DNA from: CAZJBS01 sp964544475
GTDB lineage: Bacteria > CLD3 > SB21
Assembly (NCBI GenBank): GCA_964544475.1
Contig: CAZJBS010000015.1
Coordinates: 13,128 to 77,127, forward strand
Length of the DNA stretch: 64,000 nt
Direction of reading: 5' to 3'
The notes beneath the pieces are model-generated. The model made no database searches and was not told the origin of the DNA. It saw nothing but the letters and a program-made list of their open reading frames with translations. Numbering within the stretch: position 1 is the stretch's first letter; every line of letters starts with the position of its first letter. Made by a program: the position numbers and the translations under genes. Shown piece after piece: positions 25,027-34,455 of this stretch.

Positions 25027-27945
25027 TTACTTCATCAGGAGTAACTTTTTCGTATTGGTGTAGGTACCCGCCTCCAGCCGGTAAAGGTAGACACCGCTGC
25101 TTACCAGTTTACCTGCGTCGTTTGTTCCATCCCATGTCACATCCCATTTGCCCGCTCCTCGGTAGCCATGGACCAGCGTCTTGACCTGCTGGCCGAGCAG
25201 ATTGTATATCCGCAACCTGATGAGTGATGCCGAGGGAATTCCGAATCGGATGTTCGTTGTCGGGTTGAATGGATTTGGAAAATTCTGATACAACTCAAAC
25301 TTAGCCGGTGGCAAGCCGCCAACCGGATTCTCATGAACATCCAGGATGACAGATCCGTCCACGGCAAGCGACAGACCGTGAATAAAATTGAGATTTCCAA
25401 TCGTCGTGGCAGTTCCCGTTGAGGTGTCGATGCGCGCCAGCTGAGTCACGGCCGATGGGATGCCGATGAGTGCAAACAGCTTGCCGTCCTGATCAAACGC
25501 CATGGACTGGGCTTGGCCCTGGCCAAGGGGACCTACTTCCGTTGACGCCCCGGTCTGCTTGTTGATCCGGAACAACTTGCTATTGGTCGAATTCCACTGA
25601 AGTCCCCACATCTCATTCGTCAGGGGATTGAAAGACAGCGAATAGAGATTGGAGATACCCGTTAATCCGACGAAGGTGGTGTCGCCGGATTCGAGGTCCA
25701 TTTTGACGAGCAGACCATTGGTTCGTGCGCCATAGAGTTCATGCGTCGTCCGATCAAAGGCAATGCCCCGAACGGAGGAGAGGTTGAATGTACGGTACTG
25801 ATGGGCGTCTCCGGCGGAAGCATTGATCCTTGAAACGTTCGATGATGAGCCGACCCCCGACGTGGCGTACAACACCTTTGACGCAGGATGTACTGTCAAG
25901 CCCCGAACTTCCGTAAATCCGGAAGGCCCGATGAGGCTACCGGCGCCTGTATTGGGATCAAGAGTCAGCATGACTCCGCCGGAACCGGATCCCGTACCGC
26001 TATACAACACGCCTGAAGAAACCGGATTAATCGAGTAGGCCAATCCTCTCAGAGGCAGATACTTCATTGTCTCGACAGCATCATTGCTTTCAATGGTGAT
26101 CGTATCCAGAAAACTGCCGGGTTCAGAAGGCGTGAACCGGAAACTGACCGTCATGGTTTCGCGCTGGGCGATCGCCAACGGGAAGTTCAGCGACTCATTG
26201 ATGTGAAACACATCACTGACGACCCCGAGATGAGAAACATAAAGGGTGTCGGCTCCGAGGTTGTACAAGCTGACGGAGAACGTATCGCTCGTAGACCCGA
26301 CCGGCCACGCATTCCAGGCGTCATTGAGATTTGGGAAGAGCACGGAATCCTTCGAAGCGTAGAGGCGTGCGCCCGTGAACGGGGAGAGCCTTAGATTGGC
26401 GGCCCACACGGCCCACGTGTTGGCCGGTGTTTCCGCATACTCGGTGAAAAGCCAGAAGTTGTCCATGCGCAAGGGATCGACCCATGCGCCGTTGTAGTCT
26501 CCCCAACGGTTGCGCGTGCCGCTAAATGTCTTCACATAATTCGCTTTACCGGGTTGAAGCGGACGGCTGGCCCGCAGCGTGTTGATCGGGTCGGTCGAAA
26601 GCCGGTACGTGTAAAAGGCGCCCGCATATTCGGTTGTGGCGGAACGTGAAAACGTCAGAACAACATTGTTATCCTTGTCGACAGCGAGGGCAGGGTAGAA
26701 ATAATAATAGGTATCAGCTCCAAGCGCCACATCTTCAACCGCGGAATTCAGTGCCGGGTCCATCCGAACGTACCGAACGGACGAGTATTGAAAGCTCGTG
26801 CCGGACGCGACACAATGAACAAGGTGCAGATGGCCGTCGATGAAAACAGGCTCGTTGCGGATGTTGTACCCGCCACCATCGATGAGCGGTGATCCGCCGC
26901 CCAGTTGATTCGCATTAGGCGGGTTGTAATACGTTCCCACCGTGACGTTGGCGGCTGTCATCGAGGGCGCCGTCAGGGGATTGGTCAGTTTGTACAACGT
27001 GATATAGTTGGTCACTCCGCTCGTGGAATGCGTCACCAGGTAGTACTCGCCGGGACTGCCGTACATTCGCGACGGTCGAATTCCGAAAGAAGGGCTCAAA
27101 TTACCCGGTTGGCGGATGTCCCACAAATCCGTCCAGTTGACCACACCCGCGGTATTGGCGTACAGATCACTTTTTGGAATGATCCGGATCTTGGAGTTCG
27201 TAAAACTTCCGCCAAAATTGAACTGGTTGGACGTCAGATAGACGGCGACGCTGTCGTACCCCACGCCCTGATAGTCGGCCCAGGATGTGATCGGAGTCGA
27301 GCCATTGACATTGCCCGGCAGAGCCCAGTTGTACCAGGTCCCCGTTGGAATGGAATCATCTGACACCGATACCAAGTAATAGGATGTCGCTGTGACATCA
27401 TCCTGATGAAGCCATACCATAATCCATCGTTTATCGAAATGATCGTAAATGACTTTGGGATCAAATATACTTAGACCGGTGGCCGTGGTTGAAAACCACG
27501 GATCGATGCCGGACGTGAGAATGAGCCGTCCGGACTTGTCCCAAATCCGGAAGCGATCGTTGTCGACACCCATGACGTGATTGGGGCCTGCCGCGATATA
27601 CGGATCAGGCGGTATGTAATTCCCAGGATCAAGAAATCCCTGGAAACTGCGGATGAGATTGCTGTCCAGATCCACGATCGCCGACGCGCCGGGGTCCGTT
27701 ACAAAATGAATGGTCGCGGTTTCATCAGGGGCGTTTGGATTCAGGAAAGACGGAAAGGGTTCAAAGGGCAACTTGTTTCGCAGTCGTTTGATCGGGGTTG
27801 GAGTGGTCTGGAAAACAAACTCCATCGATTCGGTCGAGACGACGGCGCCCGCGGAAACGGATCCTGAGGCGGGGCCTTGATAGATCTGTCCATGCAGTTG
27901 GTGAGCAGACAGAAGGACGAAGATGACTAACGTAAACGGTTTCAT
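25027..27945 (-). CDS. Large secreted protein with ASH-like and C-terminal sorting domains
   Basis: This 972-aa protein starts with a signal peptide (MKPFTLVIFVLLSAHQLHG), with AAAGGAG well placed. Residues 100-540 hold repeated 'ViYD', 'W..VWL..DD' and 'DPkv' elements of a secreted beta-propeller-like region. Residues 545-640 look like an ASH/choice-of-anchor D immunoglobulin-like fold (SLYNLGADTLYVSHLGVVSD, TIESNDAVETMKYLPLRG). Residues 650-870 form a second propeller (LTVHPASKVLYATSG, IAFDRTTHELYG, LSFNPLTNEMWGL). The end is the sorting module (FPNPFNPTTNIRF, IYNLLGQQVKTL, SGVYLYRLEAG, KKLLLMK). It is secreted or surface bound, with no visible enzymatic motif. Confidence 0.85.
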   Translation of the reverse strand: MKPFTLVIFVLLSAHQLHGQIYQGPASGSVSAGAVVSTESMEFVFQTTPTPIKRLRNKLPFEPFPSFLNPNAPDETATIHFVTDPGASAIVDLDSNLIRSFQGFLDPGNYIPPDPYIAAGPNHVMGVDNDRFRIWDKSGRLILTSGIDPWFSTTATGLSIFDPKVIYDHFDKRWIMVWLHQDDVTATSYYLVSVSDDSIPTGTWYNWALPGNVNGSTPITSWADYQGVGYDSVAVYLTSNQFNFGGSFTNSKIRIIPKSDLYANTAGVVNWTDLWDIRQPGNLSPSFGIRPSRMYGSPGEYYLVTHSTSGVTNYITLYKLTNPLTAPSMTAANVTVGTYYNPPNANQLGGGSPLIDGGGYNIRNEPVFIDGHLHLVHCVASGTSFQYSSVRYVRMDPALNSAVEDVALGADTYYYFYPALAVDKDNNVVLTFSRSATTEYAGAFYTYRLSTDPINTLRASRPLQPGKANYVKTFSGTRNRWGDYNGAWVDPLRMDNFWLFTEYAETPANTWAVWAANLRLSPFTGARLYASKDSVLFPNLNDAWNAWPVGSTSDTFSVSLYNLGADTLYVSHLGVVSDVFHINESLNFPLAIAQRETMTVSFRFTPSEPGSFLDTITIESNDAVETMKYLPLRGLAYSINPVSSGVLYSGTGSGSGGVMLTLDPNTGAGSLIGPSGFTEVRGLTVHPASKVLYATSGVGSSSNVSRINASAGDAHQYRTFNLSSVRGIAFDRTTHELYGARTNGLLVKMDLESGDTTFVGLTGISNLYSLSFNPLTNEMWGLQWNSTNSKLFRINKQTGASTEVGPLGQGQAQSMAFDQDGKLFALIGIPSAVTQLARIDTSTGTATTIGNLNFIHGLSLAVDGSVILDVHENPVGGLPPAKFELYQNFPNPFNPTTNIRFGIPSASLIRLRIYNLLGQQVKTLVHGYRGAGKWDVTWDGTNDAGKLVSSGVYLYRLEAGTYTNTKKLLLMK

Positions 27946-28013
27946 GGCTACTCCTTTGGCTCGTCATTGGTCGCATGGCCTGTAACGCCATGCCAAATGT
28001 AACTCCTTTTTTT

Positions 28014-28039
28014 GGAAAAGAAAAATCTTTGTTAAAGAT
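28014..28039 (-). terminator. Weak intrinsic terminator after the CorC/HlyC-like gene
   Basis: On the minus strand, ATCTTT-AAC-AAAGAT (28039-28025) is followed by TTTTTCTTTTCC. The stem is short and A/T rich. A wider inverted repeat, TGCCAAAT (27991-27998) with ATTTGGCA (28041-28048), encloses it. Confidence 0.45.
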
Positions 28040-28057
28040 GATTTGGCACGAATAAAA

Positions 28058-29353
28058 TCACACGTCCACATTTCGATCCCTGATGATCAACACCTTGTCC
28101 ACTCTTTTTCCATCCATATCGACGATCTCAAATATGAACGAACCCAACGATATCCGATTGCCGATCGCCGGTACTTTGTCGAGGTGGTACATCATCAGGC
28201 CGCTCACGGTTGAGAAGGGCGCCGTCGACCCGAGATCCAGACCGCCGGTGATGTGTTCCCGCAAGTGTTCGATGGGCAGTGAACCGTCCACCAGCCACGA
28301 GCCGTCGGCGCGCACGAAAATGCCGGATTCGCCGCTTTCGCCTTCCTCGGGCATATAACCCATGATACTTTCCACAATATTATGCAGCGTCAGCAGACCT
28401 TCGATGTCGCCGAATTCATCGATCACCAGTCCCGCGTACGTCTTCTTCTCGCGAAACCGTTCGAGGATTTTCGTCACGGGCAAATGCTCGGGTATGAACA
28501 AAGCCTCCTGCACGATGGCCCGCAACGAAGCGGTATTGGCCGGTCGATTTTTCGCATAGTCGGCCAGGGTGAGCAAGCCGACAACATTGTCCGACGTTCC
28601 GTCGCAAACCGGGAATTTCGTATACCGGCCTTCTTCGATACGTTGTTGAATCGTGGCCCACGGATCGCTGATATCCAGCCAGGTGATCTCGGGGCGGGGC
28701 GTCATGATGGAGTGCGCCGTTCGTCTCTCCAGACTCAGAATGCGCTGCATCATCTCCGATTCTCCACGCGCCAGCACGCCATGTTGGAACCCCTGCTGGA
28801 TGAGCAGCCGCAACTCTTCACTGGTGATCGGCGCGCGTTCCGGCTGGCGGATGCGTAGAAGGCGGATCAGGAATTTGGTCGATCCGCTGAGACCGCGCAC
28901 CAGGGGTCTGGCGACGAGGAACATAATCTTCATGGGGGGCGCCAGTACGACGGCAAACGCTTCGGGATTGTTGAGGGCAATGGTTTTCGGCAGGAGTTCG
29001 CCCACGACGAGGGAAAGGTAGGTGATACCGGACACGACCATCACAATCGCGATTTCGTTAGCGGCATCCTGCAAAAATGCCACGGACGCGATGAATGGAG
29101 CGAGATCCTCGGATAGCGTCATGCCGCCGTAGGCTCCAGCCACGATGCCGACGCAGGTTATTCCAATCTGAACCGTTGACAGAAAGGCTTCCGGATCGTT
29201 GAGCAGTTCAATGGCCCGTTTGGCGCCGGTCCGGCCGCGCGAGGCCTGCTCTTCCAGACGCACGCGGCGCGAACTCACGAGCGATATTTCGGCCATTGCA
29301 AAAATGCCGTTGAACATCATGAGGAGCAGGAGAATCAGAATTTCACCAATCAT
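28058..29353 (-). CDS. HlyC/CorC-type transporter (DUF21-CBS-CorC_HlyC)
   Basis: This 431-aa protein has the standard domain order: a DUF21 (CNNM) membrane domain over residues 1-190 (MMFNGIFAMAEISLVSSRR, EAFLSTVQIGITCVGIVAG, VVGELLPKTIALNNPE), two CBS repeats over about 205-330 (MTPRPEITWLD; VVDEF-like VIDEFGDIEGLLT), and a C-terminal CorC_HlyC domain (ADGSWLVDGSLPIEHL, TVSGLMMYHLDKVPAIG). The family is linked to Mg2+ and other divalent cation export. It begins 2 nt after the DUF1684 stop, so the two are co-translated. The name haemolysin is historical. Confidence 0.92.
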   Translation of the reverse strand: MIGEILILLLLMMFNGIFAMAEISLVSSRRVRLEEQASRGRTGAKRAIELLNDPEAFLSTVQIGITCVGIVAGAYGGMTLSEDLAPFIASVAFLQDAANEIAIVMVVSGITYLSLVVGELLPKTIALNNPEAFAVVLAPPMKIMFLVARPLVRGLSGSTKFLIRLLRIRQPERAPITSEELRLLIQQGFQHGVLARGESEMMQRILSLERRTAHSIMTPRPEITWLDISDPWATIQQRIEEGRYTKFPVCDGTSDNVVGLLTLADYAKNRPANTASLRAIVQEALFIPEHLPVTKILERFREKKTYAGLVIDEFGDIEGLLTLHNIVESIMGYMPEEGESGESGIFVRADGSWLVDGSLPIEHLREHITGGLDLGSTAPFSTVSGLMMYHLDKVPAIGNRISLGSFIFEIVDMDGKRVDKVLIIRDRNVDV

Positions 29354-29355
29354 GA

Positions 29356-30255
29356 TCAGTGCGAGCCGTACATCTTCTCACCGGCCGTGATGGCGATGGG
29401 AAGCTTGTTTTGAATCGGCGGGAAGGGGCACGTGGCGAATTCCGTGAAAACGCAGGGTGGATTGTAAGCCTTGTTGAAGTCGAGCACAATATGGCCGGTC
29501 GAGTCTGCCTGGTTCACATACAGGTAACGCCCTCCGCCATACGTGTCCTTGCCGTTGGTTTTGTCGCCAAAAATTACGAAAAGACTCTCGTCCGTGCTCT
29601 TGCCGATGGGTTCCAGACGATGGGTCGCGCCCTCCGCTTCAAACACGAGCGCCCCGGCGCATTCGGAGGTGTCCATCGTGCCCAATATCGTCGGGACCAA
29701 TAGCCGGCGCGGCGGTTCGTAAGGCTCCCACCGCGCAAGAAATTTCCAACTCGGATCGACGGGAAAACGTTCGACGCCTTTGAAGGCCCTGATGGCCGGG
29801 CTATCAAGATCCCTCAAGCGTACGCCGAATTGATCGCCGCGTTGAATGATGAACCAACGAAGGCTTCCCATTTGCAGCACCGACGTGTTGGTGTCGGCGT
29901 CGGTGAAGAGGCGCATGGACGTGACGCGATGTCCGTCGAAGGTCACGGAGGCATCGCCGGTCACCTCGATGGTGACTTTGCCACGGTCGAGAATAAAAAC
30001 GCCGGCGTGGGCGGGCGCTTTGTCTTTTGGAAGAATCACCGCATTGGCGGGGTCACTGCCGAAGAGGTTGCGTCCGGGTTTGAGCCAATACAAACCGATG
30101 AGGTTAAGCCATCCGTTTTCTTTTTTCAGATTTTGCAGCCGGTTGGAATGCCACTGGTCGATCGCATTGAGATAATCGCGGTCCACCTCTGGCTTGTCCG
30201 TGCGCCCGCACGACCAAACGATGATCATGATCATAAGAAAGAAAGAGATCTTCAT
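29356..30255 (-). CDS. DUF1684 lipoprotein
   Basis: From ATG 30255 this is a 299-aa protein with a lipoprotein signal (MKISFFLMIMIIVWSCGR). The DUF1684 pattern is clear: NGWLNLIGLYWLKPGRNLFG near the N-terminus, GVRLRDLDSPAIRAF in the middle, 'GRYLYV', and the signature C-terminus 'LDFNKAYNPPCVFTEFATC' followed by PFPPIQNKLPIAITAGEK. The function of DUF1684 is unknown; it is widespread as a secreted or cytoplasmic protein. It is coupled to the CorC/HlyC gene (2-nt gap), though no functional link is known. Confidence 0.88.
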   Translation of the reverse strand: MKISFFLMIMIIVWSCGRTDKPEVDRDYLNAIDQWHSNRLQNLKKENGWLNLIGLYWLKPGRNLFGSDPANAVILPKDKAPAHAGVFILDRGKVTIEVTGDASVTFDGHRVTSMRLFTDADTNTSVLQMGSLRWFIIQRGDQFGVRLRDLDSPAIRAFKGVERFPVDPSWKFLARWEPYEPPRRLLVPTILGTMDTSECAGALVFEAEGATHRLEPIGKSTDESLFVIFGDKTNGKDTYGGGRYLYVNQADSTGHIVLDFNKAYNPPCVFTEFATCPFPPIQNKLPIAITAGEKMYGSH

Positions 30256-30507
30256 GCCGGCCCTTCTGTTACGAACCATTCTGACACTGATGAGGTCACG
30301 AATCGGTCTTACGCGTCCATCAATATATAGCGGGCGGATCACATGTCAAAACGATTTTCAGGCGTCCACTCAACCAAGGCACCAACCGGCTTGACGACCA
30401 TCTTGCGAATGGGTGTGGTTTGTCTGCCGAGAGAGCGGATGAAGGCATGGCATGAAACATGATTCGTGTATGCGGATTGTCCTGAGAGCGGAAGGTACGA
30501 ACAGATA

Positions 30508-30966
30508 TTATCGCAGGTGGAAAATTGGGCGGTGGATGGCTTTCTTCGACGGGTCACCCGCCACTAACATCAGGTGAGACAGAATCAGATAAACAACGAC
30601 CGGAAGAATGAGCGTCAGCCCTTTGCCAATCTGGGCGGCAAGGCCGCGGTCCTTGACAAACCAAAGACTACCTAAGACAACCACGACGGTTCCGATGACG
30701 ACACTCGTCGCTTCCAACCAGGCCAACTGGCGGCGAAGAGCGTCTTGCCTGCGCCATTGAGCCAGCAGCAAGATTCCGTAATAGTCAGGGAGCTTGACGT
30801 CTTGAAGTTTGCCGGATTTCCATTCCCGAAACATGGCAGCCACTCTTACGGAGAATTGGCAGGAAGGGCATTCAGCCAGGTGCCGGTTCACGTCAGCGGC
30901 CAGGGCGCCGGAAGTCCAGGCGTCCAATATTTCGGTTTCGCGATCGCAAAGCTCCGGGTTCTTCAT
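30508..30966 (-). CDS. Zinc-finger anti-sigma factor
   Basis: This 152-aa protein shows an N-terminal zinc-binding anti-sigma motif: His-x3-Cys-x2-Cys in 'DVNRHLAECPSCQF' (about residues 26-38), in the usual spacing to the preceding helix. Two TM helices follow (about 88-108 and 116-140), so it would hold its sigma factor at the membrane. It overlaps the ECF sigma gene by 4 nt, the typical sigma/anti-sigma arrangement. The first 25 residues contain a Cys/Asp patch (ELCDRETEILDAW). The signal that releases the sigma factor is unknown. Confidence 0.85.
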   Translation of the reverse strand: MKNPELCDRETEILDAWTSGALAADVNRHLAECPSCQFSVRVAAMFREWKSGKLQDVKLPDYYGILLLAQWRRQDALRRQLAWLEATSVVIGTVVVVLGSLWFVKDRGLAAQIGKGLTLILPVVVYLILSHLMLVAGDPSKKAIHRPIFHLR

Positions 30967-31451
30967 CGGTCTCCTGTCCAGTGCATGGCTTTCATCATTT
31001 CGACCAGGCGTTGTTTGGCCCGGAAGAGCATGACCCTGATACTTTTGGTTTTGAGGTTCAGTACTGCGGCGATCTCATCATGGCGGCTGTTCTCCGCATA
31101 CGCCATCCACAACAAGGCTCGTTGTTGAGGCGTCAATCGCCGAAACGCGTTTTCAAAATCCATCGTTGCCCCGACTTTGTCTTCATCGGCGGCCTCTCGA
31201 ACATCCTCCAGCCTGATCGTTGTTTTGTGTTTCCTGAAGTGGTCATACACGAGGTTGGTTGCCGTTCGATAGACATACGACTTCTTCTGGAGGGGTGACA
31301 GATGGGCCGGATCGCTGTTCAAGAAACGAACGAACGCTTCCTGCACGATATCCTCGGCCAGCCATTTGTCGCCGGTCAGGCGAAACACGTACGCCCAAAG
31401 CGCTTTCGCATGGTTTTCATACAAACTCTTGAAATCCGACGCCAGCATCAT
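30963..31451 (-). CDS. ECF RNA polymerase sigma factor
   Basis: This 162-aa protein has region 2 over about residues 8-75 (SLYENHAKALWAYVFRLTG, AEDIVQEAFVRFLN, SYVYRTATNLVYDHFRKHK) and region 4 over about 105-155 (FRRLTPQQRALLWMAYAEN, HDEIAAVLNLKTKSIRVMLF). There is no region 3, as expected for group 4 sigma factors. It is translated just after a small membrane protein (6-nt gap) and overlaps its anti-sigma factor. A self-regulated promoter is likely, but I could not identify one. Confidence 0.92.
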   Translation of the reverse strand: MMLASDFKSLYENHAKALWAYVFRLTGDKWLAEDIVQEAFVRFLNSDPAHLSPLQKKSYVYRTATNLVYDHFRKHKTTIRLEDVREAADEDKVGATMDFENAFRRLTPQQRALLWMAYAENSRHDEIAAVLNLKTKSIRVMLFRAKQRLVEMMKAMHWTGDR

Positions 31452-31457
31452 CGTCGG

Positions 31458-31934
31458 CTATTCAGAATCCTTGGCCTGTTTCTTTGGACGTCCCAACCTG
31501 TTCATCAGCCATGCGTTGACCAGAAGTCCGGTGGCGGCGGCCACGGACAGACTGCCCCAATAGTAGTAATCGTAGACTCTGCCCAAGTCCGCCATTGCGT
31601 TTTCATGTCGCCACGCATAACCGTTGACGAACATCGCCAGCCCGGCAAGGGCCAGCATGATCGAAGCCGTCAAGGCCCGAACAACGGGCCATTCCGGGGA
31701 ATCGCCGCTTGTCACGCCTTCAAACAGACGTCGCCCTTCGTCGGTCTTAAGAAAGGTGATGAATTCCACCCCGGATGAAAATTTACGAATTACTTCGTAT
31801 TGGATCTCCAGAGCCTTCTGACGTTCCCCGGACTTCCATTGCATCCTTTTGAATAGGATCCAGAGTCCGGCCAGGGCCAAGACACCCAAAATCAAGAACA
31901 TAGCCATTTCTTCCGGATTTATCGGAGTCTCCAT
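31458..31934 (-). CDS. Small membrane protein upstream of the sigma/anti-sigma pair
   Basis: This 158-aa protein has an N-terminal TM helix (MAMFLILGVLALAGLWILF), a soluble charged segment over about residues 30-75 (KALEIQYEVIRKFSSGVEFI), then two TM helices (ALTASIMLALAGLAMFVNG and YWGSLSVAAATGLLVNAWL) and a basic end. No known family is recognised. GGAAGGA is well placed. It is 6 nt from the sigma factor start, so it is likely the first gene of a three-gene unit and could take part in sensing or regulating the sigma factor. Confidence 0.7.
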   Translation of the reverse strand: METPINPEEMAMFLILGVLALAGLWILFKRMQWKSGERQKALEIQYEVIRKFSSGVEFITFLKTDEGRRLFEGVTSGDSPEWPVVRALTASIMLALAGLAMFVNGYAWRHENAMADLGRVYDYYYWGSLSVAAATGLLVNAWLMNRLGRPKKQAKDSE

Positions 31935-31960
31935 GCCGTCATTCCTTCCATTCGGTCGGT

Positions 31961-33429
31961 TTAGTCGAGTTTGGATATCTTATCTTCTGTGTTGTCATAC
32001 CATAATATCTTCATATATCGGATGGGGATGTCATCATGGGGGAAGTAAATTCGATAGTCTTTTCGGCCGTCCACGGAGAAAACACCCTTGCCCAAATACG
32101 TAAGTTTTCGCTTCCGGGTACCGTTGTCAAAATACAAGTCACCGTTCAGGTTCACGATAGCCTGATGACCTTCGTATGGCCCTGCAACGGAAATGATCAG
32201 ATCGGAGGACGGCGTTTGAGGGTTCAAGAGGGCGTCGTACTCATACAGGCTCCATTGGTACATGTCTCGGAGTCTCTTGTCCTTGGCCGACTTCGAAAGG
32301 GNNNNNNNNNNNNNNNNNNNNNNNNNNNNNNNNNNNNNNNNNNNNNNNNNNNNNNNNNNNNNNNNNNNNNNNNNNNNNNNNNNNNNNNNNNNNNNNNNNN
32401 NAGGCTCCATTGGTACATGTCTCGGAGTCTCTTGTCCTTGGCCGACTTCGAAAGGGAAAGACAAGCCTGGTACATGGTTTGATAGAAAGCGCCGGGGAAT
32501 GGCGCAAGGAAGTCAGGCGTCACACCGATGCCGTCAATATTGGTTCCGGTGACGGGGCTTTTGCTTACGGCGGTCGTGACAAACATATACAGTTCGTCAT
32601 TGATCACAAACAATTCGCCGGGATTGGCTTTGCCGGCGGTTTGTTCGCCGATGATCGTCGCCCTTTTGTACTGTTGAAGGACAAGTGCCACGGCTTCCGC
32701 AGCGGAAGCGGTACGGGGGCTTACCATGATGAACAAAGGCACATGGCTCAAGTCCTTCATCGCGGTGTCCCGAGCGGAGTAATGGATTTTCGTTTCGTGG
32801 TCCTTGCGAAATCTGAGTTCACCGATTTTCGTCGATTCAGGCAGGAAATAACTGATGATAAAATCGGATGTTTCAGATGCGCCGCCGCCGCATTCGGTGA
32901 GATCAAGCACGATGGCGGAACTATTGGAAATGAAATTCATGGCGCCAACCAGTGTCTCCCGGCAGTACTTTAACTCCACAAAGTTGTCGATACGGAAGTA
33001 GCCCACGTTACCATCCAGGATCTCGAGTTTTCGCATCCGGAAGTTTTCGTTTTTCAACATCTGGATGTATTCCTCAACCGGGGGTTCCGCATGACCCATC
33101 GCTTCTTTTCTCAGTTGCTTGACCATCTTGGGACTCACCGAAATCTTGAGATGCCGGTCGTTGGTCCATCGGGCAAGGTCAAGGTTCCATTGCTCCAGGA
33201 AAGCGTCAAGAGACCGGAGCCTTTCGCAGGCCTCTTTGGAGTAATTCGCCGCGATGGCTCTTTCCAGACTGTCGAGTCGCTCTGGAAATACGTAGTGGGC
33301 CTTCAATAGTTCGATGGACGAACTCAGGATAGCCTTCTGTTCAGCATAATTCAGATCGTCCTTTTGGGCGTGGCACGCCGATGTGAATATCCATGACAAA
33401 ACCAGCAGACCCATTCCAACCGTTCTCAT
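31961..33429 (-). CDS. S41 family peptidase lipoprotein, interrupted by an assembly gap
   Basis: The N-terminal part has a lipoprotein signal (MRTVGMGLLVLSWIFTSACHA), an N-terminal helical region, then the S41 core: VGYFRIDNFVE, AIVLDLTECGGGASE, and 'SPRTASAAEAVALVLQQY' followed by IIGEQTAGKANPG, which carry the catalytic Ser and Lys of C-terminal-processing-type proteases. No PDZ domain is obvious. The run of 100 Ns (32302-32401) is flanked by the same 55 bp on both sides. Collapsing it (removing 155 nt) joins both parts in frame at DMYQWS|LYEYDALL, giving an intact protein of about 437 aa with a beta-rich C-terminus (YLGKGVFSVDGRKDYRIYF). The gene is probably whole in the organism. Confidence 0.85.
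32247..32456. repeat. 55-bp identical flanks around a 100-N scaffold gap
   Basis: Positions 32247-32301 and 32402-32456 are identical over 55 bp (aggctccattggtacatgtc ... gaaaggg) and border exactly 100 Ns. This is what remains when a scaffolder joins two contigs that really overlap. It is not a biological repeat. Confidence 0.85.
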
Positions 33430-33578
33430 GATCGTCTCCTTAATCCGTGTGTTCTGATTGCAACTGAATATAAGACGGATGGGAGGGGCGAATGGTTAAC
33501 AGCTATGGATACATTTCCGGTTGCACGATTAGGAGGACAAACGCCTGTTGAGCCGCGGGCCAGGGTTTCACCGGGTTG

Positions 33579-34439
33579 TCAATGGGTAATCGTGATCGTC
33601 CATGTCGTTTCGAGCATATCTTCCGGAAATCCGTCGGGCAGGGGATCGAGGGGAAACGCATTGACGACGGAAGCGTAAGCGGGCGCTACAAACGCCTTGT
33701 CGCAATCATATTCCACGACCTTCGAATCGAGCAGCTGTCCCGACCGGTTCATTTTCACATAGATTTGCATCGTACCTAGTTTTGCGAATGGATTGAAATT
33801 GAGCCGCGACGTGATCTGATACCACTTGTCCGTCATCTTGTTTTTCCATTTCAACATGTACGGCGCAAATTCCCACCGGTACGTGTTGAGTTCGTACGTG
33901 GGGCCGAGCGAAGTCGTGCCCTCCGATCGGCCGGTCAAGCCCTCCATGATCGATTTGACCGGCTGTTTTAAGAATGGCAGGACCGTTTCCTTGCCTGTGA
34001 ACCTGTCCTCGTCGGTGGTCTCCGACGACGCGGCCCTGTCGGTGGTCTCGGCCATGGACTTCTTTTCATCGGCAAGGACCCTCACGTTTCTTGAATTCTT
34101 GAGATCGTCCGGAATCGTCTTGATCACCGATTCGGAGTTTTCCGTGGAAAGAATTTTCGAATCGCGGGGCCGTTTCTGATTGGCCCGCGGGTTTTCCATG
34201 AGTTCGAGCGCCTTCCGGATATCCTCGTCCTGCGACAGATTGAGCGCCACCATCTTTTCCGACCGGAGAATGGATTGGGTGATGAGGTCGTTTCTCAGAA
34301 AGAGCATCATGAAACCGACCGCCATAACGTTGATGATCAGAGCGATCACCGCCGCCAGGAGCATCCGGCGCTGGAGGGATGTGAGCGGAGGAAGATTCAG
34401 GATAATGAGCAACCCGCCCGCCCGGAAACGAAGCCGCAC
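33579..34439 (-). CDS. TonB-like energy transducer protein
   Basis: This 286-aa protein, starting at GTG 34439, has one N-terminal TM helix (about 27-50, LLAAVIALIINVMAVGFMML), a long charged, Ser/Thr-rich spacer (50-180), and a C-terminal TonB-type domain (GTMQIYVKMNRSGQLLDSKV, ASVVNAFPLDPLPDGFPEDML, TWTITI). That fits the TonB plan, which links the inner-membrane ExbBD motor to outer-membrane transporters. The proline-rich linker of classical TonB is missing. No exbB/exbD is in the window, so its motor would be elsewhere. It lies 16 nt after the amidohydrolase gene. Confidence 0.7.
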   Translation of the reverse strand: MRLRFRAGGLLIILNLPPLTSLQRRMLLAAVIALIINVMAVGFMMLFLRNDLITQSILRSEKMVALNLSQDEDIRKALELMENPRANQKRPRDSKILSTENSESVIKTIPDDLKNSRNVRVLADEKKSMAETTDRAASSETTDEDRFTGKETVLPFLKQPVKSIMEGLTGRSEGTTSLGPTYELNTYRWEFAPYMLKWKNKMTDKWYQITSRLNFNPFAKLGTMQIYVKMNRSGQLLDSKVVEYDCDKAFVAPAYASVVNAFPLDPLPDGFPEDMLETTWTITITH

Positions 34440-34455
34440 GAATTGGCCTTTCGAA

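Noticed and set aside
30256..30507. Possible small protein in the gap between the DUF1684 gene and the anti-sigma factor (minus frame ending near 30339)
   Set aside because: The frame overlaps the anti-sigma gene end, has no ribosome site and no family resemblance.
32247..32456. Direct repeat of 55 bp as a mobile-element target duplication
   Set aside because: The copies border exactly 100 Ns and collapsing them restores one reading frame, so it is a scaffolding artefact.
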